Source of the DNA: Lumbricus terrestris
Lineage: Eukaryota > Annelida > Clitellata > Crassiclitellata > Lumbricidae
Assembly (NCBI GenBank): GCA_949752735.1
Contig: OX457050.1
Span: forward strand, 38,788,510 to 38,852,509
Length of the DNA stretch: 64,000 nucleotides
Direction of reading: 5' to 3'
In this document: positions 54,352-64,000 of the stretch, in pieces
Position numbering within the stretch: position 1 is the first letter of the stretch
How the letters are laid out: each line of letters opens with the position of its first letter
Notes under the pieces: generated by a model
Told to the model about the DNA's origin: nothing
Seen by the model: the letters and a program-made list of their open reading frames with translations, nothing else
Database searches by the model: none
Translations under genes and position numbers: made by a program

Positions 54352-54613
54352 AATGTAAATGCGCTATAGAAGTTTATAATTTGGACGTCGCGAGTTCCGG
54401 TGACGTCACGGCAGTGTGTGTAGATATGGCGTCCCAGAGTGAGCTGCGATTTTTAGCATTGGATTTCCTATAGAATTCGGAAATTCGTATAAAATCGTCG
54501 GAACGTCTCCGGATAATGGGAATAGGTGCGTTTGAACACTTACGGTCTTAGGTACCAGCAGGTAAGAAAATTGTAGCGTTCGAAACAAATCTACACATCA
54601 GAGATTTTACCGG
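54352..54613. repeat. Right TIR of the TTAA element
   Basis: Inverted partner of 47703-47965. Its inner part (GCGCTAAATGTAAATGCGCTA...TTTATAATTT) is duplicated at 54283-54350. Confidence 0.85.
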
Positions 54614-54966
54614 TTAATCTATCGTTTTAGCGTTCGGAATTAATCGCCATTGCATTGGTTTTAGCGTCGCACACAATATATTTTCCATGGTGGTTTTCTA
54701 AAACAAGTTAAAGTCTTGCGGTTTTCTAATTTTCTTGTTAGCAGCATGTAACGGAGCTTGATTTCTTTGCCATTTTCAAGATGTTGGTAATATTTGAGAG
54801 TTTTGTTTTATTTTTCAAGGCAAGAAGTATGTGCTGCTGATCATTTTGTTTGCTCTTGACAGTTTCTCAACCAGCCTAGTAGACATAACCTCAAAACTGT
54901 ATACACTTTTTTGAAGTAAGATAGCTTTAAATCGAATATCCCATCAACATAGCAGAACAAGTAACG

Positions 54967-57420
54967 ATGCAAAATTCCCGGCTGTGTAGCAAATCATTTA
55001 TGCTATATGGTCACACAGCAGAAAATAAGAAAAGTCACTTCAAAGAAAAGACGTACGAATGCGATTTATGTGATAAAGGGTTTAATTCCGCCAGAAATTT
55101 AAGGAATCACAGGATAATCCACACTGGAGAGACACCATTTAAATGCCAGGTGTGTCAAAAGAAGTTTTCATTGTCATCCGGTCTTCAGGTTCACAGTAGA
55201 ATCCATACAGGAGAGAAACCTTTTCTTTGTCAGATTTGTAAACAAAGTTACACTCAAATTTCCGGTTTGAGTGTTCATGCAAGAACACATACTGGAGAAA
55301 AACCATATCAATGCCAATTTTGTCAAAATACATTTGCACAGTATGCTAATCTGCAAGGTCACATGAGAATCCATACTGGAGAAAAACCATATCAGTGTGA
55401 GGTATGTAAGAAGCTATTCTCTTATTCATCATATCTCCGAGCTCATCTTAGAATACATACTGGAGATAAACCATTTCTATGTCAAGTTTGTCATAAAAGT
55501 TTCTTTAAATCTTCTGCTCTACGAAACCATGTTATGATCCATACTGGAGTAAAACCTTTCCAGTGCCAGTTTTGCAAGAAAGCATTCACACAACTTTATT
55601 CTCTTCGAATTCACGGTAGAACTCATACAGAGGAGAAACATTTTCTGTGCCAAATATGTCAAAAAATCTTTTCTAATGCTGACAGTCTACAAAAGCATGT
55701 CAGAATAATTCATGCTGAAAATAAACCCTGTCTAAGCCAGTCTTGTGAGAATTCATTTTCACAGTCTACAGATCAGAATGTTGACATTAGACTACACACT
55801 GGACATGCCGGGGAAAAACCATACCTATGCCAACTCTGTCCGAAAGCATTCGCATATCATTATCAATTCATTACTCATGTGAGAACGCATACTGGAGAGA
55901 AACCTTACCAATGCCAAGTATGTCAAAGACGTTTCTCAGGATCTTACAGTCTAAGTATTCATGTTAGAATCCACAGTGGTTACAAGCCGTATAAATGCCA
56001 GCTTTGTCCAAAAGCATTTGCCTACTCTTATTCTTTAACAATTCACACGAGAACCCACACGGGAAAAAGGCCTTACCAATGTCAGATATGTCAAAAACGC
56101 TTTTCCACATCTTGCAGTTTACGATGTCATGAGAGAATTCATACTGGAGAAAAACCGTACAAATGCCAGGTCTGCAAGTTGAAGTGTTATACCTATGCAA
56201 ATAATCTCAAGGAGCACATTAAAACACATTTAGGAGAGAAACCACATTTGTGTGTTGTATGTCGTAAAACATTCTCAAGCACTTCAGATCTGCGAATTCA
56301 TGAAACATCTCACTTCGAAGAGAAACAATATCCCTGTCAGGAATGTAAAAAGACATTTTGCAGATCTGCAAATTTGCAAAGTCATATTAGAATACATACT
56401 GGGGAAAAACCATTTCAATGTCATTTATGCAAGAAATCATTCACACACAAATCACATCTGCAGGTTCATGAAAGAACTCATACCGGAGAGAAACCATACA
56501 AATGTAAGATATGTAAACAAGGATATGCCCAATCCTCTTCTTTGCAAGTACATTTCAGAAGCCATACTGGAGAAAAATACCAGTGCAAGGATTGCTCGAA
56601 AGCATTCAGAAGCCCATCGGGTCTAAGGTATCACATGGTAGTTCATGCTGGTGAGAAACCATACGAATGCAAGCTGTGTTCAAGAGTGTTTAAATTCCAT
56701 GGCGGGTTCAAGAAACACATGAGAACACATACCGGAGAGAGACCTTTTCATTGTGATACGTGTAGAAAAAGTTTTTCACAGCTCTCCAGTCTAACCGATC
56801 ATGCCAGAGTTCATACTGGAGAGAAGGGTTACTTATGTCAAGTATGCAAAAAGAGTTTCACTCGATCTTCCACTTTAAGAGGTCATGAAAGAATTCATAC
56901 AGGAGAGAAGCCTTACGAATGTCAATTGTGTGAGTTTAAAACTAACCGGAATCATATTCTAAAGAATCACATAAGGACACACACTGGAGAGAAACCATAC
57001 CTTTGCCAGGTATGTCAAAAAACATTCTCACGCAATGCACATATGAGAATGCATGAAAGATCACACTCTGGTGAGAAACCATTCATTTGCAATATATGTC
57101 AGAAAACATTCTCGAGCAATTCAACTCTGAGAATTCATGAAAAATACCACTCAGAAGAAAAACAATATCAGTGTCAGGATTGTAAAAGGACATTGGGTAG
57201 AGCGGCAGATCTACAAAGACATATTAGAATCCATACTGGAGAAAAGCCATACCAATGTCAAATATGCAAGAAGTCATTTAGTACCAATTCGTATCTGAAA
57301 ATTCACAAAATAACTCATACAGGAGAGAAGCCATACCAATGTCAAATATGCAATCGAAGATATACACAATCTTCTCATCTGCGAGTACATAATATTAGAA
57401 TCCATACGGGTGAAATATAG
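54967..57420 (+). CDS. ZNF-D: C2H2 protein with 28 fingers
   Basis: 817-codon open frame, likely nuclear DNA-binding protein. A short N-terminal segment with a degenerate half-finger (LCSKSFMLYGHTAE) precedes 28 fingers with HTGEKPYQCQ-type linkers. Finger 9 (CLSQSC...) is degenerate and finger 8 has an extra residue between its histidines. Linkers and residues differ from ZNF-A/B/C/E (more CQVC and CQIC, fewer CQLCQKSF), and the shared FGCG tail is absent. The frame ends at a TAG inside a linker (HTGEI), with decayed finger sequence beyond, so the present C-terminus is probably a truncation. Confidence 0.88.
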   Translation: MQNSRLCSKSFMLYGHTAENKKSHFKEKTYECDLCDKGFNSARNLRNHRIIHTGETPFKCQVCQKKFSLSSGLQVHSRIHTGEKPFLCQICKQSYTQISGLSVHARTHTGEKPYQCQFCQNTFAQYANLQGHMRIHTGEKPYQCEVCKKLFSYSSYLRAHLRIHTGDKPFLCQVCHKSFFKSSALRNHVMIHTGVKPFQCQFCKKAFTQLYSLRIHGRTHTEEKHFLCQICQKIFSNADSLQKHVRIIHAENKPCLSQSCENSFSQSTDQNVDIRLHTGHAGEKPYLCQLCPKAFAYHYQFITHVRTHTGEKPYQCQVCQRRFSGSYSLSIHVRIHSGYKPYKCQLCPKAFAYSYSLTIHTRTHTGKRPYQCQICQKRFSTSCSLRCHERIHTGEKPYKCQVCKLKCYTYANNLKEHIKTHLGEKPHLCVVCRKTFSSTSDLRIHETSHFEEKQYPCQECKKTFCRSANLQSHIRIHTGEKPFQCHLCKKSFTHKSHLQVHERTHTGEKPYKCKICKQGYAQSSSLQVHFRSHTGEKYQCKDCSKAFRSPSGLRYHMVVHAGEKPYECKLCSRVFKFHGGFKKHMRTHTGERPFHCDTCRKSFSQLSSLTDHARVHTGEKGYLCQVCKKSFTRSSTLRGHERIHTGEKPYECQLCEFKTNRNHILKNHIRTHTGEKPYLCQVCQKTFSRNAHMRMHERSHSGEKPFICNICQKTFSSNSTLRIHEKYHSEEKQYQCQDCKRTLGRAADLQRHIRIHTGEKPYQCQICKKSFSTNSYLKIHKITHTGEKPYQCQICNRRYTQSSHLRVHNIRIHTGEI

Positions 57421-57880
57421 AAGTGCGAGGTATACTCGAAAGCAATCGCGAATCTGTCGGGTTTCAAGACTCACGTGAGACTTTTCCTATACGAAATATG
57501 TAAACAGATTTTTTACATCGCTTCATTTAGCATTGAAAAGCGTGCTTATAATTACGAGGTATATAAAATTTGCACTTGCTCTCCCAATCTAAAAAGTCGT
57601 GAAAGAAATTGTACCTGCACCGTATAGAAGCCGCACAATGTCAATTGTATCAGTTTCACATTTGTCGAAAAAGTCTTTTAAAGAATGACATTAGGCCACA
57701 TGCTGGATAGAAACCATACAATAAATTTACTCATGCAACGGATGATAATTCATGAAAATCCTGTTAAATAGAGAAGCAATAAGTATGCAATGTATTTCAG
57801 CAGACATTCTCGAGCACTTAAAATATGAAAAAGCATAAAAGTATTCGCACTCCGATATGGAGAGAAGCCATTAGTGTTTG
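57421..57880 (+). pseudogene. Decayed 3' finger array of ZNF-D
   Basis: Finger traces continue after the stop in the same or nearby frames: KCEVYSKAIANLSGFKTHVR, LYEICKQIF, YEVYKICTCSPNLKSRE, with lost Cys/His and more stops. The gene once coded for at least four or five more fingers. Confidence 0.65.
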
Positions 57881-57944
57881 AATTGTTTGTGAAATCGGAA
57901 CAATCGTGTTAGAATAATTATGCCATTCAATTATCCTTACCTTA

Positions 57945-58045
57945 GACCTTAGTCCCTCCACGTGCTGTGCGCACATTGGGCGATACAGGTCCTCCATCCT
58001 TCTCTGTCTTGAGCAGCTCCGGCAGCCTCCCACGTCAGTCCTCCG
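57945..58045 (-). mobile_element. Short LINE-like fragment
   Basis: Minus strand reads AAGAAQDREGWRTCIAQCAH in one frame, resembling a polymerase C-terminal motif of some LINEs. About 100 bp only. Confidence 0.35.
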
Positions 58046-58760
58046 TCCGTTCAATTATAGCACAGTGAAATCCCGTTCCCGAGAGAAGCAATCATATCAT
58101 TCCCTTTTGAGTTGCATAATTATGTCATGCATATGTTGTCATGTGTGACAAAAGATGCAGCCTTCTTCTATTATCGAATATTATCGGTTTTGATGACAAT
58201 TACATTAGAAAAGATTTGCTCGTTCCTCTAGTCTTTGGATCGGCTTTAATCTTGTAGACAAACCCTTAATCGAATTTCCGACTTATTACCTTCGCACATT
58301 CCGGCCAATCTACACTATACTCTCACGTATCCATATGTTACTTAATATTGTGATACCATCTGGACTTATTCTTCTCACTTAGCCCTCAGGCTACCATTGC
58401 AAGCTTTTTTGTAACACGGACTACCAAGGGGGTGTGGTTACCACCCCACCTGAATTTTGGGTTTGGTTTGAGATAATCATAACTTTTAATACACCAATGG
58501 ATTCAGCATTCATTTCTGCACAAAATGGTATATTTAGCCTACTATAATTTAGGTTTAGAAAATATGAATGCACCTCGAAATTATGAATTTTGTACCATGG
58601 GCACCCTTCGATTTCACAAAACGTATACTTACGCATAAGCAAAATATTAGATTCTGTATGTTTTAAACATGATTTATATATACAAGAATAGTTTCCGTAT
58701 AATAAAGTCCAATGTTCAACTATAAAAACTAGTAATAAGTCTGTTTTATGTACAATTACT
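58046..58760. other. Unassigned AT-rich stretch
   Basis: No gene or repeat recognised. Confidence 0.35.
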
Positions 58761-59046
58761 GGCCTAGTTAGCTACACCGGTAAGTGCGAGCTGCATTCGT
58801 CTGTTGGTTGCAACGGACTGCGGTTCAAGCCCCGGGCTGGGAGTTGACATTCAGAGATTTAGATATATCGGGCTAGCACGTGTGGGACGCAGAGGCGCAA
58901 GCTCCTGCGGAGCGACCTTGGGCAAGTTGCTTACCCAACATTGTCTGTGGGGAAGGCAACGGGAAACCACCTCACTCATCTCATCCCCAGGGGCGTAAAG
59001 CCAATGAACCTGCCTTCGGGCAGAGAACCATCATCATCATCAGCAT
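58761..59046 (+). mobile_element. tRNA-derived SINE
   Basis: The head resembles a tRNA gene: TAGTTAGCTACACCGG in the A-box region and GGTTCAAGCCCC as B box. The body has GCAAGCTCCTGCGGAGC and GGGGAAGGCAACGGGAAACC; the tail is ATC-rich. Flanked by ATGTACAAT (about 58749 and 59048), a plausible target duplication. Confidence 0.8.
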
Positions 59047-59059
59047 CATGTACAATCAA

Positions 59060-59966
59060 AACAAAACATGTAGCTGCTGATAAACGTTTACACAGACATC
59101 GGATTGCGTTGTAAAAAAACTCAACATTTTCACATTTTTTCTTAGCACTTCCGGTCATCAAAAGGCAAATTATTTAGTATTAGAAAACAAATTATGGATA
59201 AGTTATAATAGAAAAAACATGAAAATTTATGAAAATAAAACACATTTATATACATTTTAATTTATTTTGTGCACTTCAGGTTGTCGAAAGACAACTCAAT
59301 GAGCATGGAAATGTAGCCCCGCATTCCCTCTATAGAATGGTATAATTTGTGTCTCTTCATATTAAAGGGCACAAAAGTTATAGTCGATAATCTAAATGGG
59401 GATGTGGTATACAGCCCCCTTTCTGGCACCTTGGGTATATTGGGTATAACGTTTGAACGCTAGGGGCATCATCAAAAACTTTAGCTCAAAATGTGTGCTA
59501 ATGAACCTTCTACAGCTACCTCAAACGTCAAAATTTTATTCCAAACGGAACACTTTGATTTTGGAAAAACCTAGGATGGGTGTGTAGCAACCACATTTCA
59601 AAGAAGTACCGTATATGGACAAGTTAAATTTAATAATTATGTAAAAGAAAAATTGCCAAGTTGAAGAATACAGAGCGGATGGCTTTTCTGCATCTTGAAT
59701 AACTGTAGAACGAAAGTTCATTCTATTGATACACAGCAATTTTACAGTCTTACAATTATACGAGTTGACCGACACACTTTAGACATGTGGTGCCTAAAAG
59801 GAAACACTTCTGGCTTATCTGCTCCAGTCTATGTATTCTGAACGAAGTCATAAAGTGTAATTATTTAAGTTTATAGTCTCTCAGCACTTCTATAATCCCA
59901 TACTAGGTCTTAGTCTAAAGTTAAACATCTTTGCTTCAAATGCAAAAAATTACGTGGAATCACAAT
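59060..59966. other. Downstream flank of ZNF-E, nothing identified
   Basis: Only short frames; no family signature. The 3' UTR of ZNF-E (minus) probably lies at the right side. Confidence 0.35.
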
Positions 59967-61254
59967 TCAACACAGGTTAGCAGCTAAGTCGTCAGGTGGA
60001 GAAAGTCGATGACCAGAGCAATGCTCCAGATATTCTTTCCTTGTTTCCAGCAATTTATCACATAAACCACATCCAAAAGAGTTCAACAAAGATGCTTTTC
60101 TATCCACAAACGATTTGACTTTGGTAATATGCAGACAATCATCATCCCTAATTTCTGCTAAAAGACGTGGAAATCCACCAGAATCCGCATATACACTGTT
60201 TGAGAAAACTTCAATTGGTTTGTCAATAGCATATGTACTACCACATGTTTTGAAATTATCAGATCGGTTAGCGATTACTTCACTTTCCATTTGAAGACCA
60301 TTTGTCTTTGCTCCTTCCTTGACTTTAAACTGCTTTGCTGAAGAACTGCTCTTTGCATAAAGTTTATTATGTGCAAGTTCCTTTTCAGTTGCATGAGTTC
60401 TCCTGTGATTCTTTAGATCTCCAATTAGTGTGAATCCTTTATTACAAACCTCACATATGTATGGTTTCTCTCCTGTATGAGTTCTCATGTGTTCTCAGAC
60501 AACTCGAATGAGCAAATGATTTCTGACAAAACTGGCACTTATATGGTTTTTCTCCAGTATGGATTCTCAGATGCACCTGCAAGTTAAATATTTTGGTAAA
60601 TGATTTCTGACATATCTGGCAACTATGTGGTTTTTCGCCAGTGTGGATTCTCATATGCGTTTTTAGACTACTACCGGTAGTAAATGATTTCTGACACAAC
60701 TGACATTTCCATGGTTTATCCCCTGTATGTGTTCTCAAATGTCTTCTTAGGTGACTACATGCAGTAAATGATTTCTGACATAACTGACATTTCCATGGTT
60801 TATCCCCTGTATGTGTTCTCAAATGTCTTCTTAGGTGACTACCTGTAGTAAATGATTTCTGACATAACTGACATTTCCATGGTTTATCCCCTGTATGTGT
60901 TCTCAAATGTCTTCTTAGGTGACTACCTGTAGTAAATGATTTCTGACATAACTGACATTTCCATGGTTTATCCCCTGTATGTGTTCTCAAATGTCTTCTT
61001 AGGTGACTACCTGTAGTAAATGATTTCTGACATAACTGACATTTCCATGGTTTATCCCCTGTATGTGTTCTCAAATGTCTTCTTAGGTGACTACCTGTAG
61101 TAAATGATTTCTGACATAACTGACATTTCCATGGTTTATCCCCTGTATGTGTTCTCAAATGTCTTCTTAGGTGACTACCTGTAGTAAATGATTTCTGACA
61201 TAACTGACATTTGTATGGTTTCTCTCCAGTATGGATTCTCATGTGTTCTTTCAG
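59967..61254 (-). pseudogene. ZNF-E: C2H2 gene with homogenised fingers and a 1-bp frameshift
   Basis: Minus-strand reading from about 61254: a partial finger (RRNHLKEHMRIH), then seven fingers of 84 bp almost identical in DNA, five with the same helix TTGSHLRRH, one TACSHLRRH, one TTGSSLKTH. Two or three more follow. Near 60488-60492 one base is missing between THxxMRTH codons; the last finger ([23 protein letters not shown]) and the tail read in the next frame to 59967. The tail [10 protein letters not shown]...[22 protein letters not shown] matches ZNF-A, B and C. Upstream of 61254 the frame is broken by a stop; decayed N-terminal sequence may extend to 61454. Confidence 0.83.
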
Positions 61255-61454
61255 ATGATTACGACGAGAAAATAATTGTGTTCCTTATGAGTGTTTGTAG
61301 ATAACTGGAGTGTCAAATGATTCTTCTCGTGATTTGGATATGTAGGATTAAAGCTTTTCTTCGGCACAGGTGGTTTCCATTTGAAGGCAATATGCATGTG
61401 CAGAAAATTTCTCTTTGGCTGATCAATGCAAGTCGTACTTTTCATAAGTTTCAT

Positions 61455-62141
61455 TGGTCAATAATTAATTATTTTGGAATTTTTTAAAGAAAAATTGGTC
61501 ACTCAGAAACCGATTGTCATTTGTGATGAAATATTCAATCCTTCAAAGGTTTTATAGAATAGAACACACTTGCGTTGTTAATCAAAAGCCATGTGAACTG
61601 AAGAAGAAATAATTGGTGATAGTTTCATTTCCTGGAGAATTTTTCGACTTCAATGTGTTGATGAACCTATATAGAGAACAAGGAATTCTCTGTAATTTTT
61701 ATTGAGAATTTATATCATAAAGTTGCATATCATCAAGCACTTGGTAAAAGAACATCCGGGATCCACTGAAAAAAAAGCAACATTCCAACAGCATGGTAAA
61801 AAACATTTAATTATTTTTCATAATTTAAGGAAGCTAATTACTGTGTGCATCAATGTCAAAATTATTTCCATTTCCAATTGATTGGATCCATGGTGTAGAT
61901 TCCGGCAAAGGTTCACAAATATACAGGCGTAGAGCACTTCAGAAATATTTTATTTCCGTAAACTGGAAGTTGGATGAACTATAAAAAGAGGACATTACTG
62001 CTGAGGTATTGCAGCATCATCAGAAGCTGGATGAGCATATTAATTAACAGAAGTGCAAGTTGGACTAGCAAGGAAATCATGGTTTTATGCTAAATTGTAA
62101 CCGTAAAACTAGAGGCTGGATGAACGATCAAAATATTTTTA
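61455..62141. other. Unassigned, with scattered satellite motifs
   Basis: 61960-62125 has single copies of GAAGTTGGATGAAC, AGAAGCTGGATGAGC and AGAGGCTGGATGAAC. No gene. Confidence 0.4.
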
Positions 62142-62314
62142 GGCAATCCTCCGAAGTCCGGTCCCAAATTATTTCACAGCATTTGTGTGACCGTCACTTT
62201 ACAAACCATTCACATCAGAAACCACCACCACCACCACCAGCAGTAAGCATTGGATAAGCATATCCATGTGATAAGCCATGCGAAATAATTTGGGACCGAA
62301 CTTCGGAGGATGCC
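62142..62314. mobile_element. Short MITE with GTCCCAAATTATTTC ends
   Basis: Ends GGCAATCCTCCGAAGTCCGG.../...CTTCGGAGGATGCC, related to the middle MITE of the nest. Near-perfect 8-bp duplication (TATTTTTA, TATTTTTT). 173 bp with a CCACCA repeat. Confidence 0.78.
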
Positions 62315-62514
62315 TATTTTTTAGTTGAAGAAAGAGTTGGATGAATAACGGAACTGCGATATAGCAGAATTAAAAGTTGGATGAGCGATGAAAAAATCAC
62401 TAAAACATGTTTTAAACAATTTTACGATACTGTACGGCCCGGGATTCTGGTGAATGCATACGGCACCAATAGCAGCCTACAAAGCATGTCCGCCCAACAG
62501 GGGGTCGAACTCGT

Positions 62515-63141
62515 GGCATACCTGGGAACGGCGGTCCCAAATTATAACATTAAATAAATCAACCTGACGTGTCGTAATAGCGCGGTGTATAGGATGGGCG
62601 CATAGAAACGATGTTTCTTTTGCACTCCACACTTAAAAAACGACCAGCAGACCTCCAGCGTCACAAGCTGTTTGTAATGCTGCACTACCACGCTTGAGAA
62701 ATAGAAGCTGGATGAAGACCTTTTGCAGATGAAATAGAGGCTGGATTGATGAAAAAACGCAAGTGAAATAGAAGCTGGATTGACGAAAATAACGCTTGAG
62801 AAATAGAAGCTGGATGAAGACCCTTTATAGGTGAAATGCAGGCTGGATTGATGAAAAACGCAAGAGAATTGGAATCTGGATGAAGGTTCTTCTACAGGTG
62901 AAATAGTAGCTGGATTGACGAAAATAACGCATGAGAAATAGAAGCTGGATTGACGAAAATAACGCTTGAGAAATAGAAGCTGGATGAAGATATTTTTACA
63001 TGTGAAATAGAAACTGGATTGACGAAAAAACGCTTAAGAAATGGATGCTGGATGAAAAACCCACACTTTTTGCCCATACAAAACTCCGCACTATCGATTT
63101 ATGGAATTTTATAATTTGGGACCGCCGTTCCCAGGTATGCC
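62515..63141. mobile_element. MITE of the GTCCCAAATTAT family, 627 bp
   Basis: 33-bp inverted ends (GGCATACCTGGGAACGGCGG..., partner at 63109-63141) with a perfect 8-bp duplication GAACTCGT (62507-62514, 63142-63149). The interior (62690-63055) is eight or nine ~45-bp units GAAATAGAAGCTGGATTGAC. Confidence 0.88.
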
Positions 63142-63149
63142 GAACTCGT

Positions 63150-63801
63150 TACCTCTTGCTCTCTACGCCAGAGTGTTATGCATTATCTACCTAAGAGAGA
63201 ATTATACGCAAATTTCTAACTGTTAAATTCCGTAACAGCCTCGCATTGTAGAGTGTCAGCGAACAATTAGACACAAACATAAAAATTAAGAGCTGGCCAG
63301 CTATAGAATAAAAAATCGAGTTTAAACAGAAATCGGACTTCACATTCCATTCATACAAAATGGCGGCAAATCTAGACGAGCGTTCATCCGAGGCATGATG
63401 TAGGAAATAGGATGGTGACCTCACTCACCTCTCGAAATTGACTAATTTAATTACATTCGCCAGATGGCAGCGGTGGCGCCGTTAGGCCGGCTTTATCCAT
63501 TACATGTATAGTTAACGCATATGCTCGTACGCTTTTTAAGCACTTGAATGTTATTACTGGTAAAATATTACTCCTTCTGATACGTCTTTACCACATTTGA
63601 ACTAGTATTTTGTCACTAAACCAGTATCCTATCGCTAATGTACCATATATACACTAAACAGTACAACCACAGACTACCTTCACCTTTCTTATATTAATTA
63701 TTGCAGACGTGATCATAAATGCAGACTCGTTAGAAATCTACTAATCCTGCTCGGTACAAAATATTTAAGCAAGGTACCGCTATAGTTCCATTCCAGTACA
63801 A
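63150..63801. other. Unassigned, with a copy of the 34.3-kb element end
   Basis: 63345-63475 (CATTCATACAAAATGGCGG...CGCCAGATGGCAG) resembles the end of the inverted-repeat element at 34.35 kb. No gene. Confidence 0.4.
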
Positions 63802-63980
63802 CAGGGCTTAAAGTGTGGCTGGACGGTCATGGACGGCGTCCATGCACTTATTTTAAAATCTGAACGCCGTCCAGCCACTTATTGGCCAGCAATGACTGGA
63901 AAGGTAAGGGGCGTCCAGGCACATCTTTTGGAAAGGTAAGGGGCGTCCATGCACTTATTTTTCCCACACTTCAAGCTCTG
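63802..63980. mobile_element. hAT-like MITE, 179 bp, copy 2
   Basis: Same element as 53630-53807 in opposite orientation, with its own perfect 8-bp duplication CAGTACAA (63794-63801, 63981-63988). Confidence 0.87.
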
Positions 63981-64000
63981 CAGTACAATACAGTACTACA

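Larger units (their letters stand above)
47703..54613. mobile_element. 6.9-kb TTAA-flanked DNA transposon with THAP and IS1595-type sequences
   Basis: About 260-bp inverted ends (47703-47965 and about 54352-54613) are highly similar and lie directly inside TTAA at 47699-47702 and 54614-54617. The terminus reads YCGGTAWAATCTCTGATGTG. TTAA target plus THAP domain is the Kolobok pattern. Inside are two THAP exons (plus strand), a repeat-rich leader and an IS1595/ISXO2-type transposase frame, plus later MITE insertions. Mirror-image open frames in the two ends are by-products of the inverted repeat. Confidence 0.75.

Noticed and set aside
58761..58850. Possible tRNA gene
   Set aside because: A and B boxes are present but the sequence is a SINE head: no proper cloverleaf end, and it continues into a SINE body with a second copy at 47 kb.
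60700..61216. CRISPR-like regular repeats
   Set aside because: 84-bp direct repeats without unique spacers, coding for C2H2 fingers.

Overview
The window is animal nuclear DNA. It has spliced genes with GT-AG introns, C2H2 zinc-finger genes, LTR and non-LTR retrotransposons, a tRNA-derived SINE, a Polinton/Maverick and many MITEs. There are no bacterial operons. The mix, including a retrotransposon with the Gmr1-type pol order first described in deuterostomes, suggests a marine invertebrate; the phylum cannot be settled from sequence alone. Everything here comes from reading the sequence; no searches were run.

Layout. (1) 496-12512: a C2H2 zinc-finger gene (ZNF-A) split by a 10.4 kb Polinton (1745-12114) with a perfect 6-bp target duplication, AACGTT. 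Removing the element leaves one 547-codon frame. The Polinton, all on the minus strand, carries a RING protein, packaging ATPase, two small structural-type proteins, a chromodomain integrase broken by a nested TA-flanked element, two penton-like paralogues, a small basic protein, a frameshifted major capsid protein and an adenain-like protease. It has no DNA polymerase B. (2) 13.7-15.3 kb: ZNF-B. (3) 15.7-23.0 kb: a CR1/L2-like LINE 3' fragment with an AAT tail, split by a complete-looking Gypsy element (16097-22462, TSD ATAC) whose pol stops before the integrase core. (4) 24.4-30.0 kb: a LINE remnant, then a Gmr1-like LTR element (25212-29975, minus) with integrase before reverse transcriptase. 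(5) 30.0-38 kb: a minisatellite, a hAT MITE, a triple-nested MITE stack and its mobilised copy, and two LINE 3' ends. (6) 38.7-41.2 kb: ZNF-C (25 fingers, one frameshift). (7) 41.7-46.0 kb: MITE and satellite DNA built on an ATCCAGCTTCYATTT motif, with a 1.04 kb higher-order repeat. (8) 47703-54613: a 6.9 kb TTAA-flanked transposon with about 260-bp TIRs, containing two THAP exons and an IS1595/ISXO2-type transposase with a repeat-rich leader. (9) 55-57.9 kb: ZNF-D (28 fingers) with a decayed 3' array. (10) 60-61.3 kb: ZNF-E with five identical recognition helices. (11) 62-64 kb: more MITEs of the same families.

Taken together, this is a young zinc-finger gene cluster embedded in, and repeatedly cut by, mobile DNA. 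Four of the five ZNF genes share a C-terminal tail with a final degenerate finger, so they are one local family. The most unusual items are the ZNF gene cleanly split by a Polinton, the THAP plus IS1595-type transposon, the Gmr1-like gag-integrase fusion, and the nested MITEs that moved as a composite.
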